Source of the DNA: Agrocybe praecox
Lineage: Eukaryota > Basidiomycota > Agaricomycetes > Agaricales > Agrocybaceae
Reading direction: 5' to 3'
Length of the DNA: 64,000 nucleotides
Assembly: GCA_964017145.1 (NCBI GenBank)
Contig: OZ024848.1
Span: 1,066,501-1,130,500, forward strand
A model generated the notes under the pieces. The model had not been told where the DNA came from, ran no database searches, and saw only the letters and a list, made by a program, of their open reading frames with translations. Below are positions 1 to 11,000 of this stretch, piece by piece (the first letter of the stretch is position 1; every line of letters starts with the position of its first letter). A program made the translations under genes and the position numbers.

Positions 1-703
1 ATGACCACTTACTAGTTTTGGCAGGTTGGTTAATGGTTACGGTTAACCATTAACCATCAGTTACCATCAGTAACTGGTTACTTAACCATTAACCAGTTAC
101 TTAACCGGCACAACACTGGAACTTTCACGGCACATCCAGACAGGACCTGATATAGATATTCGGCAAATCCCGATGTTCGCACGAGTCTGTATGATTAGAC
201 GAGATAAGATAAGCACTTTGCACCGAGCGCTTAGCAAGTAATCTCCCCTCGTGCTTTAAGTTCTGTCCAACAATATGTAAATATTTAATATTGATGAGAA
301 AAAAAGCCTATCATAGTTCCCAGCTTAAAAGCGGAGCTTGCTAGAAGCCTCGAGGCTTTTCTTGGTTATTTCTTCATTGACGCTCCGCGAACCTGATGTC
401 ATATGACGATTTCAAAGTCAAGTGCTGCCCCGGCGTGGTGTAACTGAACCTCAAAAGTATCCAACTCACTTACATCTTCGATTTCATCATCATTTACCAT
501 AGTACTACTGTTATGCTGGAGCTAGTGACACCGGCGAGCCTAGTACAGGGGGCACAACGCAAGGTGTTATGACGTCATTTCGATTTTCGCTCATCTTTAT
601 ATTGCTGAACGCCCGAGGTGACAGACAGACGAATCCAATACTTCTTTCCTTCTATTTTTCTTCATTATACCTATTTACCAACAAATAACTTACCGTGTAT
701 ACA
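1..703. other. Intergenic, with TTAACC-rich palindromic block
   Basis: No supported gene lies here. Positions 25-110 hold many copies of TTAACCA or its complement, including an imperfect palindrome at about 31-52 (TAATGGTTA, four bases, TAACCATTA). The rest looks like ordinary upstream sequence of the gene starting at 704. Confidence 0.6.
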
Positions 704-2236
704 ATGTCAACAACCCCCGATAAATCCAGCATCGCCGACCTCGTCGCTCAATACGGTTCGTCAAGCGCTACCGCCTGGCTTGAATTTGAACGCTACAAGC
801 TCTGGTCACCATCCGAATCCATTCCTGAATCGAGCTTTGTTCCCGTCCAGGGATACATGGAGAAAGACCCCTACATATTTGCTTGGGGGAATCCACTCGT
901 CTCATCCCCGGAAGCTCTTCCCTCCGTCGCGCGGCAGTTCGTAGAACACTTTCACGGGAAGCTAGGAAAGCGCGTAGTCTGGGCATGCGTCGACCGTGAT
1001 CTCGAAGAAGTGCTAGGCGGTCCGGAATTCGAATGGTCAACGGTGTCGTGTATATACGAAGACGTGGTTGACCCCGCACACGTCATCGACCTGACGAGCC
1101 CAGAGTCAAAGGGAAAAGAAGGACAACATGTGGTGAAGGACCTCAAGAAGAACCTAAATAGAGCCGAGAAGTACGGCGTACAAGTCCAGGAGAAGATGCA
1201 CGAAGAATGGACGGAAGCGGAGAAGGCTGCAGTGGAACAGGGTATCAGGGAGTGGAAAGAGAACAAGAGCGGTGTGCAGATTGCCAGTACGACGATGCAG
1301 CCCTGGCTAGATTCCCAGCATAGAAGATATTGGCTCGCCATACAGGAAGGAGAGGTATTTGCCATTGTTCTCATCATGATAATACATATTCTTAACCCTC
1401 GTCGTTCAGCCCGTAGGCATCCTAATCCTTACTCCAATACAAGCATCCTCCTGGCAGATCAAGAATGCCGTTTCTTTCCCCAGCGCACCAAAAGGAACAT
1501 CCGAAGCACTCATTTATACCGCTTTGAAGGATCTCCATCTCGAACAAGAACGTGCATCTGCCAATGGCGAACCCATTCCACACCCTGCCAACGGAAATTT
1601 CAACCCTCCTCCGATAACAGATAGCGGAGCAAACGGAACTATCCAGGCTAACAAGGACAAGGACGATGCAAAGTCGGTGAGCGAGATTAGCATAGGTGGA
1701 GGGGAATCGGGGGATGTGAGCGCTGCGAGCGAGGCTACTCCCATGTCATCATCCACCCCCACTACCATGAGAATGTCATCCGATTCCGACTGCAACAGCA
1801 TCAGCGATGCGCAGACGCCCAACGGATCCACGAGCACACTCAACGGCCACGCGTCGAAACATCAAGGCAAAGGCGACGCCCCCGAACCCAGCAAGACACA
1901 CCACAGAGACGAGAACCGAGTGACGGTGACATTCGGAATTAGCGCCTCGAGCGAGTTTCATCCAGTGAGAAATCTTGGCGGGTGGAGGGTCAAAGCACTA
2001 AGCAAGACGTATGGGAAAGTAGCCGGCAGTGCAAAGTTGATACAGAGGGGAGAATTTAGGGTGCGCATTCTCGGAATTTGTTCTCTGTTTTCCTTTCGCC
2101 CGTTTTCTGACTTTTTTTCTGGAACAAATTACAGAGCAAGTTCGACTCTGACGCGGACCCAATGTACGTGTGTTACCCACCTGATGGGTTTGGGCTGGAC
2201 GGCATCAACGCGCTTTTAAAGGTATTGAAGAAGTAG
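704..2236 (+). CDS. DUF2156 (MprF C-terminal-like) aminoacyl-tRNA-dependent lipid transferase candidate
   Basis: Three exons are read: 704-1354, 1410-2060 and 2135-2236 (467 codons plus stop). Both introns are GT-AG, phase 0, 55 and 74 bp. The product resembles the phosphatidylglycerol-lysyltransferase C-terminal fold (DUF2156, a GNAT-related domain). Visible family blocks are an N-terminal stretch around FAWGNPLVSSPEALPSV, the basic KDLKKNLNRAEKYGV block in the middle, and a C-terminal end around DADPMYVCYPPDGFGLDG. About 110 residues of Ser/Asn/Gly-rich sequence are inserted before the last block. Known: in fungi DUF2156 enzymes move an amino acid from aminoacyl-tRNA to ergosterol, either fused to AspRS or as stand-alone proteins. 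This one has no tRNA-synthetase domain in view. Inferred: a stand-alone sterol or lipid aminoacylase; substrate unknown. ATG 704 is preferred because no upstream in-frame ATG is present. Confidence 0.78.
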
Positions 2237-3302
2237 ACTCAGACGCATATCTTTTTTCGAGGCCATCTGACTCCTTATAAACTTGTCCTGATTGCTTTGG
2301 ATATCCATTAATCTTTATCCCTCTGGATCATCGCATCCTCGAATCGCCTCGTCGTTATTGCTCGCACTTTCCATTCGATAATCTTGATACACGCATGCTA
2401 GTTTGGAATTTACGTCTTCGTCATAGGCTGTACTTAATCTTACGTGTTAGTTGTAGTAGGTCGTAATAATAAAACCACGCGTACCTGAATCCTATAGTTC
2501 AATCTGGCACGCTCATCTTTAAATCTCAATGACAACCATGTTGTCAGCGCCGCGGGGTCGGTTATAGCGTTTCGTGAGTTTTATGGAAAATATGGGCAGA
2601 CCAGTGTCCACGTTCAAGCCTCAAGCGCTAAACCTTACACTGTCGTCTATAATAGACGGCCAGCTCTCAAGAATATATCTTGGAAGGAGCTACAGAAGTG
2701 CCAATTGGAAGTATTAACATGACCAGGAAAGGTGATGGTCCAAGTCAACTTGTGGACAACATTCGACCGACGTGTCTAACGCCGAAGATTCAAACTCCGA
2801 TTGTCCCTCCGATTATCTTATCTTGTCTATCTAAAGATACAATATACTTCCTCGAAGTTGAATCAAGTACGACTCGAGAACGTTGGCTCACGAGAGTACA
2901 GTTAGTAAAGGCATCGAATAGACTGCGTAGACACGAATGATAAATGTTTTGAGTAGCTTGAAGCAGGTCTGAGTAAGAGAAATAGGAAGCCTAACAAATT
3001 CCATGTGGCCAGAGGAGGCCGCAATTACTGGCTTGTTCGTCTTTGACGTGTTGGCGCAGAACTTTAGAAGGTGGTATGAGGAAATTCATTGCTATAAGTT
3101 TTGAAAGGCAGAAACATATCTTAAATTAGAGTATAAAAAATCGAGGATTTTCTTGCAAATTATATACGAAGAGATGCTGGCATTGGTGCGATTAAATATA
3201 CATGATCGCGACATGAGAACCGTAGACGACGACGAGACAAGGAAGAACTAATTTTAAGAAAAGGGGGTTAAGACTGCAGGTATATCCCGTACTGTATACA
3301 TT
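2237..3302. other. Intergenic; possible PH-domain fragment
   Basis: There is no convincing intact gene. A plus-strand open frame at 2680-2940 ends with a stretch (YFLEVESSTTRERWLTRVQ) that resembles the last beta strand and C-terminal helix of a pleckstrin-homology domain, including its conserved Trp. The rest of the domain is missing, so at best this is a relic. The remainder is AT-rich 3' flanking sequence. Confidence 0.3.
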
Positions 3303-4608
3303 TTAGACTTCTTCAATAGGATTTCGGATGTTTGTGGCATCAAGAGGTACTTCTTGAATCTCAGAGCTGTTGTTATTTTGAGCAGCGGCTGCAAAGGCAC
3401 TGAGGACGCTATCCCTTGGTTCCGAGATGATATTGGTTGAAAACTCCTCGGTTGAATTATTCTTTGCGAATTCAATACGGGAAACCATGAGGGTCGGTGC
3501 AAATGCCTATCAAATCGATTCAGGGTGATCAGAAAGCCTCTGCAACGTGATTCATAATCCACTTACGGTTGTGATAGCCATGACTGCATTAATATATACG
3601 TCTGCATTGAAGACAGAGGCTTCAGACTTCGAAAGTGTGGGGCTACTACCGACGAATTCAGTAATTGCCGTCATCAATGTTGAGCAGGAGTATAAGGCCG
3701 AGGACTCCATTATTATTACAATGATGTGCATGAATTTTCTTCGAGACTTGTGATTCATGGTTGTTGAGGAATAGATTTTCATGCCAATTGCGAGTGACAC
3801 AATCATACTTGTTGCAGCTGTCACACACTGGCTGGTCGCATACAGGATGTTGGACTGCTGCGTAAATTAATTTGTCTCATAGCGCAGTGGGTTTAGGCAA
3901 AAGAGAAAATTCATGACAATTACTGTAATGGTCATCACTGTAAAATGATATCAATGTACAATTTGGAATCCACAGAGACACCGGAATTACCGATTTCAAC
4001 CATATAAAGAACCAGAAATGCAAGTGTGATGTATTTCCGATCACAAAAAAAGTGCCAGGAACGCCAGATCTAAAGTTCTTGTCAGTTAAATGAAGTAATA
4101 TAGCTCATAAAATATTTACCAGCAAACCATCCGCAAGAACCTGACCTAATCCTGTCAATATTGGGATTATGATAGTTTCTGCAGGCGTAGCCTGGTTAAA
4201 CACGCTCAAATAAAAGATATCATATCTAGTGTTGACCTCTCCTCCCGCAAAGCAATTAACTGCATAAACCCAGTTCACGATCAAAAATCCAAGAGTGCAA
4301 CCAAACAGTCCTGCAAGAACACCAGTAACGACTCGTTGACCTGGCTGGGACCTGCGTGCTATAAATTGATTAGCATCTCATGCCTTCCTTATATATACAG
4401 TCTGCCCCTACAATAAATTCGAAAGGTTATCAAATAAAACCCAATATACGCTCCTATGTATAGTTGTTCAGCCACATTACGGACGTTACGTTGTATAAAG
4501 GAGGTACTTACCTGCAAGAAATTGCAACAGCAATGTTGAATTTAAGTTACCACTAATAAAGGATTTTTGAAATGATATGGGGATGGTGTCATCGCCCTGG
4601 GAAGACAT
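3303..4608 (-). CDS. Multi-pass integral membrane protein (basidiomycete receptor-like family)
   Basis: This is an intron-rich gene. Exons I can follow are 4608-4512, 4453-4412, 4358-4120, 4069-3991, a short exon near 3945, then 3860-3568 and 3511-3303 (the last three bounds are approximate). The assembled protein starts MSSQGDDTIP and has alternating hydrophobic segments: LLLQFLAGAYIGFYLITF, a helix around VLAGLFGCTLGFLIVNW, the segment ILTGLGQVLADGLLIWRSW, a helix after DRKYITLAFLVLYMVEI, then two more, ending INAVMAITTAFAPTLMVSRI. This pattern (short lumenal N-terminus, D-x-LL-x-x-R-x-W block, final 'PTL-x-x-xR' helix, Ser-rich cytosolic tail) is typical of a very large Agaricomycete family of about seven-helix proteins. 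The function of that family is not established. Transport or sensing roles would be guesses. Confidence 0.68.
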
Positions 4609-5570
4609 AATGAAAGCTGGGTCTGGGATACCCAAAGTCAAGTAGTCGCTGTCTTTAAGTAGTATTAATCTACGAGCATCTATTCTGAGGGCTTTAATTA
4701 AGTTGTCGCAGTACACTAAGATCTATCTGGCGGATCAACGAGAGGGAGCCATCTGACATTGTTATGATCCATTCTTAGTAGAGATAGAGCCTTCAAATCA
4801 GCACAAGCACAGAGACTGAGAACACATCATTTCCAATAGTTTTAGGTGACATACGCTTCGATATCGTGATGGTTTTGGCCCCTAATAGTAAGACCTCCCA
4901 GGGAGCTTCTAGACATACATCTCATATGCTTAATGCCCTGTACCATCTTATCCTTAAGAGACATTAGCAGATCTATTCAGCTGCACGTTGATTCCGATAT
5001 CAATGGAAAAGGAACTTGAGGATCCACGACAGGCGAAGCATATGCATCATCGATATTATTTCGCAGGGCACTCATTAACTTGAAACAAGTACAGCACATC
5101 TGAAGGGGTGGAGGCGAAGTTTGTCCACGTTCATGTCCGCGCTATACCGGGGCGCGCGTGTGCATTCAAAAAGCTGTATTCGGGGGCTCGGTGCATGCAG
5201 AGAGCCTGATTGTGCTCGAGGTGAGATTGATACGAGAGACTCCTTGCGGGAACGGTACATGAGAATTCAAAGTGGAATCAAAGTGGAATGCAGTTTGAGG
5301 CGAGATGGCGAAGTACGAAGTGGGCATCCCATCGGAGCAGGAAAGGGGGATTCAGCGCGCGAGGATATTCACCTCGACGTGTGCTTACGCGGCGTGCCAG
5401 TACCGATGTGCACCTGTTTTATCTTTGGTATGAGCCAATTTGAATTTCCTCGAATTCGGCGTGCGTCGACAGTGTTCAAAGTTCCAAGTTCTTTGTGACA
5501 TCGCGTGACTCCACAAACCAGACATGTCACGTTTGTGAACGAAACCTCCTCATCGTACAAAACCACCGAC
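4609..5570. other. Intergenic, nothing recognised
   Basis: Only short open frames without family signal are present on either strand. A plus-strand frame at 5121-5498 (125 codons) has no coding-like composition that I can defend. The stretch includes the probable promoter of the minus-strand membrane protein gene ending at 4608. Confidence 0.4.
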
Positions 5571-5579
5571 CCACGAACC

Positions 5580-5790
5580 AGCGCCAGCACGGGCACATCC
5601 ACACATCCACACGCACTCCTCCGCTCAAGTCACACTCATACCCTCGCGAAGCTGGTATCAGCATCACTGTCCCTAGCACCAATGTCGAGAAGCGCGTGAG
5701 GAAGGACTTGGGCTTTGTCCAATGGAATCGGAATGGGAACGGAATGGGAACGGGGGCGTGTGCGGGTTAAGCGCTACGAGACCTATCGCT
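5580..5790 (+). repeat. Diverged direct duplicate, copy 1
   Basis: This segment shares several blocks, in the same order, with 6360-6610: 'cactcctccgctcaagtca', 'gctggtatcagca', 'cgcgtgaggaaggacttggg' followed by 'ccaatggaat', and 'agcgctac' followed by 'gacctatcg'. The second copy carries additional codons between the first two blocks. This is a direct duplication about 780 bp apart, probably of a formerly coding segment because the blocks stay open in one frame in copy 2. Confidence 0.6.
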
Positions 5791-6261
5791 ATCCATATTC
5801 CCGTCGTCGCGAATCGGAATCGTGTGGGTGGGCATGAAAAGTCGCTGGAGGATGACGCAGAAGAGGATATCGATGCGACCCACCTGCACGAATACACGAA
5901 TACACGACCACTTACACACAACACGTAACCCATGATACACGATACGCAGCTTGATTTTTTTTATGTTTTGATCAGTTGGATTTGGATTGTCTTCTTTTTG
6001 TTCTTCCTTCTTCCTTCGCCTTTGGATTTACGCTTCATTGCGACCTTTTTCTTCTTACCACCTCTTACGCTCACAAGCGCCCACCTCTCTTGGGCCATCC
6101 ACGAGGCACGACGCCACGACACGGTACCGCGGACACGGACAACGTCGAATCGTTTGGACAGGACAGGATCTGATTGCATTGGATAGAGTAGAGCAGGATT
6201 GGATAGACTTGGATTGGATCGTCATCTTCCAGGGTTTTGTTGACCTCAAACCACCTGGACG

Positions 6262-7606
6262 TTGGGTTTTGGCCAGACAACGTGCGCGACACACCTCCAC
6301 ATAGGCGACAGACTACCCTACCCTACCCTACCCTACGTATCACCCAAAGCCAACCCAAAAAGTAGTACGAGCACCAGCACCCATGCACTCCTCCGCTCAA
6401 GTCAGCCCCTCCGAGCGAAGAACAAGTCGTCGTCGTCGTTGCTCCTCGCGCAGGCTAAGGCTGGTATCAGCACCGGCGGTGCTTCTTCTCCTAGCCTTGG
6501 TAACGCTGCTGACTCGCTGAGGCGCGTGAGGAAGGACTTGGGCTATATCCAATGGAATGGGAATGGGAACTTGGGCGTAGGCGGATTGAGCGCTACACGA
6601 CCTATCGGCCTCCTACACCCGTCAGAGGCTCTTCGTCGTTTACCCCTTCTCCCTCCCAGTCCCAACACCAACAACACCAACAACACCCTTGCCGTCCGCG
6701 AATCTCATCCTCCGAGCTTAAACTGCTCGTGTACATCTATCGCACGGCCATGTATGGTGTGGAGAGGCGGGATAGGCGGTGTGGCAGTGCAACCGGTCTG
6801 ATTAGATTAGATCGTGTACAGACTCTATGTGACCCCGACGCGTACATAGCCGAATCCATTCCATCCTTTGCCCATTACTGCCATCGTGCGAGGCTGCTCG
6901 ACGCGCTTCCGAGCCCAGCTACGCCATACAGCTGCACACTGGACTACTCCAGCGGGATGTAATGGGTAGGCGTGGGATGGGGGGTAATGACCAGTGCGGG
7001 TGGTGGAAAGGAGAACGCGAACGCGAACGGGCCTGGGTCTGGGTCTGGCGGCTTTGCTCGGTTTCCATTAGTCGAAGTCGAAGATGATGGGGATGAAGAG
7101 AAATATCAGAAGGTCGGAGGCAAAGAGAAGGAGAAGAGGGGATGCACACGCCAACGCCGAGCAAGCTGCACAGCTGGACGTGCAAGATGCATTACTTGCG
7201 ATTCGCCTGCGGGGGTTTCTGAGAGCGCAGAGTATGGGTGAGCGGGAGCTGGATGTTCGGTTTGAGGGGGAAGGGGAGGGTCGTGCAGAAGGAGAAGATC
7301 GGAGTCGAGCATGCCCACGTTCAACGTCAACTCCCAACTTCAAATGGGAAGGAACAGGGAAAGAGGAAGACGCCAATGAGGGCTTCTCCTGAGCCTTTGA
7401 AGGTTTCTGGCTCGACTAGATTGACTTCCCCTGTGAATGGGAAGGGAGCGCAACAACGCCAACAGCGGCACTCTGTCTTCCCTACGTCGTACATGATCGC
7501 GTTTCTGACGATGAGGCATCGGATGAGTCCGGCGAGGCGCTCTTCTTCTGCTTATTTTTCTTCTTCCGCACATTCTGGCTCAGGTTCAGCCGGGTTGGAG
7601 TATTGA
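6262..7606 (+). pseudogene. Possible decayed low-complexity gene (frames broken)
   Basis: Coding-like plus-strand sequence appears successively in different frames. First is a Ser/Asn-rich segment (about 6262-6801). Next is a Lys/Glu/Gly-rich segment (about 6990-7140), then an Ala/Arg/Glu-rich helical stretch containing AEQAAQLDVQDALLAIRL (about 7150-7300). A basic segment ending around TSYMIAFLTMRHRMSPARRS (about 7440-7560) comes last. I could not join these with good splice sites, so either introns were missed or the gene has frameshifts. No family is recognised; the middle helix and basic regions are the most protein-like. Low confidence. Confidence 0.3.
6360..6610 (+). repeat. Diverged direct duplicate, copy 2
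   Basis: Partner of 5580-5790. It lies inside a plus-strand open frame (6262-6801) that encodes a Ser/Thr/Asn-rich peptide with the block RRVRKDLGYIQWNGNGN. In copy 1 the equivalent block reads KDLGFVQWNRNGNG, so the amino-acid sequence is better conserved than the spacing. Just upstream, at about 6313-6334, is a short (CCCTA)4 run. Confidence 0.55.
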
Positions 7607-9269
7607 GTTGAACGTTGACCCGAACGGTGACGGTGTTTCTTTGTGTTTTCTTTTCTTTCTTTTTTCGGGGGGATGCGAGGGTGCATGACATGTGAGTGTT
7701 TTCACTTGTAGATGAGTTGGTCTGACATGATATCGTATGATAATTAGGTCCATCGACGCCCTCTTTCGTCTCGTCTCGCCAATCCGATCATCAATCATCC
7801 TTGGTTTCTTTGCGTCTACTTTCGCTTTCGCCACCAGTCGAGGTATACGGTATCCGACACGAACGACCCTTTCATAACGCGGACCACACTCCGGGGGACC
7901 GTGGATGAGCGCATCGATGAGCGCTAGCGCTTGAGTACCGAGTGCTGAGAACATGCACGGAATACAGTCGAACTTGTCTTGTCCCATAGCTCTCGGTGGA
8001 CGTCCGAAGCTATGGGTTTGTAGAGGTTATGGGATTGAACAGAGAGGCTAAAAATAACTGCCGAAAAGTCGACCAAATTTATCAATTTTCTGCTAATTCT
8101 GGAGAGTTTGGACAACGAGAACTCCCTTTCTACGTCCCTCGAGCACGTCTAAGTGCATTCATCATTCATGTAGTCTTCAGGCCACTCAAAAATCTATTTG
8201 GGCCTGTTTGGTTCCCCAACTCCGATCAGGCTGGGCGGAATGAAAAGCGGATACTATGGCTTGCTATTCGCTACCATCCGAGCAGCAAAACCCCTTTTGT
8301 GTATTATCCCAGGAAAGGGTGCTTCGCAATCAATCAAGTCTGATCTTCGACCGAATCTGGTTCGAGGTGCTCATGACACCGCTTGATGAACCCTTATAAT
8401 ACTGGCTCACAGGCACGGTCAGCGGATTGTGGCCAGGTTAACGAATCTTTTCCGAGAATTTTCGTCATCTGAAAATGTGTTGACCAGTTGGTATTCTGAA
8501 ATCTAGCCAGATGTCCGGAACTTGGAATTCCTCATGCGGCTACAGCGCATAGAACCCCAATAGGGGGATGTTTCACGATCAGGATGTCCCTCCACGGCCT
8601 TTTCCAGTTATTTTCATTGGTGGCGCCGTCGTTCAGTTACCTGAGAAAAAACATGAATAAATATACACTTGAATCAGCGCGAATATGTTGCGGGGTTTCG
8701 ACGCTAGATCGCTGATTCACAAAGGAGATCTCTGCGAACAATTTGTAAACTCGAGCGCTTAGCGCTTAGCCTTGCCTCGAATGTAGGCTTCAGCTTCAGC
8801 TTCGGCAGCCAAGCAATTTGATGGGAATTGTCACATGTTGATGGCGTTTTAGTCACACTGCGGACGCATACTCCCGGTCCGAGACTATCCGAGCGTCGTC
8901 AAAGGAGCCTGCTCACTGCTCCCCCACCGGTCCCGCCTTTTATGTCGGTTGTTTCCTTAGTAGTAATAGCAAGCATTCTTTTTAAAAAAATTGATATTAG
9001 TAATCTTTAAGCTTATTTTTATAATAAAATACAAAAACGCTTTGTCACAAATTTGTTTTCGTGGATTTGTGCGAGTTCGTCGTTCAAGACGATGAGCGGG
9101 CAACGAACGACCAAATGATTAGGTGACATGTGGGTGACATTGGCGCGACTGATCGCATCATCATTCTTTAAACTCCGCAAGAGGCCTGCAGGCTGCCGGG
9201 GCGAAAGCCTGATCCAGCTTCATTTGCACTTTGGCAGACACGCTTAGTCGGAGCTGGGGATCCAAAAAT
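7607..9269. other. Intergenic, nothing recognised
   Basis: There are short frames only. A minus-strand frame of 133 codons (7586-7987) overlaps the end of the previous region but shows no motif. No repeats stand out beyond simple composition bias. Confidence 0.4.
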
Positions 9270-9271
9270 GC

Positions 9272-9538
9272 CCAGCGTTGTGCGAGTCAACAGCTAGTCA
9301 TTGACTCCTGGTGACTAATTATTATTGATGGATCAATGACTAGTCAAATCCTCGCCTAGCCGCTGGCATTTTTTATTATCTATGTCGCTTAGATGCCCTA
9401 GATTAGATTGTGCAAAATAAAAATACGAAAATAGCCCTATTCACGTGACTAAACGAGGTAACTGCGACTGACCAATCAAACGCTAGGATCAACTTGACTC
9501 GACTACGATTTGACTAGTCACTGACTTTCCAACGCTGG
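9272..9538. mobile_element. Small foldback/MITE-like element (267 bp)
   Basis: The ends are a perfect 9 bp inverted repeat, CCAGCGTTG at 9272-9280 and CAACGCTGG at 9530-9538. Both arms also carry GACTAGTCA-type inverted motifs nearer the centre (around 9290-9345 and 9505-9525). The interior is AT-rich. I found no clear target-site duplication, so the superfamily is unknown. Confidence 0.4.
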
Positions 9539-10570
9539 CTCTACTACACTAAAAATAATAATAGCATACACCATTGTGGCTCATGTTGTATGACTAATAT
9601 ATATATCAATTGATCAACTGCGTTTTAAACCTAAAGTACGTATGTACTCGGTGTCTTAACTTGCGACACATAATCGTTTTATTTTAATCCGCCCAAGTAA
9701 GCTATCTTGTTTGCTTGTCTAGTAGTAGTACGTACTACTCGGGTCTATCTATAGTACAGAGTTTGAACAAGATAAGGAAAGATGACAAGATAGTATGCAT
9801 GAACCGCTTAGTACATTTTCGTTTCCAAGAATAAAGACGTTACATCTATTACGTTCGGATTTCAGAGGCGTAAGACTCCATGCAGACTCAATTATGCCGT
9901 GAAGTGCTACTCCGGTGGAACTCCGAGTGGCATTTTGATATAAGCATCAATGTCTTCGTCTTCAAAGTTACGCAGGGTTATAACATACTAAAGCAGATTA
10001 TAAATACCACTCGACCTTGATCGCGAATGATGTATACGTGAGCTTCAACTGAGGTATGATTTACGAAACTTGTTCACCTCTAAGGCTCTAATATCATGGA
10101 TGACATCGGAGTTATCGTTGAATCTCTCGTAACATGTCAAGCCAATGGGAGGATCATCAGCAATGAGCGGCTAAACCAACCATGCCCAACACACTTTCTA
10201 CGATTATTTCCAAGAAGATTCGGCGTGAGGGACCCCGATGTCTGGGCGCGATACTGGCCGCAAAATCTAGGGTGATTTCTTAAATATAAGAATTCGAGTC
10301 GGTCTTGTACTTGCGTGATAATCCCAATTACTTAGCCCTAATGAAACCTACAATACATACATACATCCAAGGGCATTTTGCCTCCTATGACAATGACTTT
10401 GAAGATATGAGAATGGTAAGGCACAACGAAAATGAGTTGTTGTGATAAAGGTCCCTTTACGCGGATAACTTGAGCACGCTATCCGCAATAGCAGCCGCTA
10501 ATACACGAATCATACTGCCAAATACGGGGACAGGAACTCTTCCAAGTTAATCCCTCGTGAAGAAAAATAC
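9539..10570. other. Intergenic, nothing recognised
   Basis: AT-rich sequence without a supported open frame. Several short near-palindromes occur (for example around 9715-9740, 'tagtagtacgtactactcg'), but none matches a feature that I can name. Confidence 0.4.
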
Positions 10571-11000
10571 GGTGATACCTCTACTGACAGTTAATATGAA
10601 GGTAAGCGAGGTGGTCGTAATCTCGTCTTTGACCATCTTACTGGAATATTCGCGCAGACTTAGTATAATTAGAAAGATATGAACATGCCTGGATGATGGA
10701 GCGAGTTCTGTGATTGAAGGGTGATAAATCAGTAACATACCTTTGACAATCATCCGGTAACAAGTGATCGGTTCTCATAATCGTACCTCTATTGACAGAT
10801 AAGATGGAGCTAAGCGAGGAGGTCATAATCTTGTCTTTGGCCGTCTTACCGACCTATACGCTTAGACTAAGTATAATTAGGAAGATATGAACATGCCTGG
10901 ATGATGGAGTGAATTTTCTGTGATTGCTATGTTGAAGGGTGAGAGATCAGTAGCATATCTTTGACAATCATCCCGCGACCAGTGATCGGTCCTCATAATT
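10571..11000. repeat. Two-copy tandem repeat, unit about 210 bp
   Basis: Copy 1 (10571-10781) and copy 2 (10782-11000) share long blocks: 'gaagatatgaacatgcctgg' (10872-10891; in copy 1 the second base is A instead of G), 'cctggatgatggag', 'tttgacaatcatcc' and 'agtgatcggt' followed by 'ctcataat'. Copy 2 has a short insertion near 10930. The period is about 209 bp. No coding role is evident; the minus-strand frames across it are short. Confidence 0.7.

Noticed and set aside
695..1624. Start at GTG 695 and unspliced reading to 1624
   Set aside because: GTG is not a normal fungal nuclear start. Frame after 1354 loses similarity, while the spliced frame restores the DUF2156 pattern.
6313..6334. 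(CCCTA)4 run as interstitial telomere
   Set aside because: Only four 5-base units; basidiomycete telomeres are usually TTAGGG/CCCTAA, and there is no longer array.
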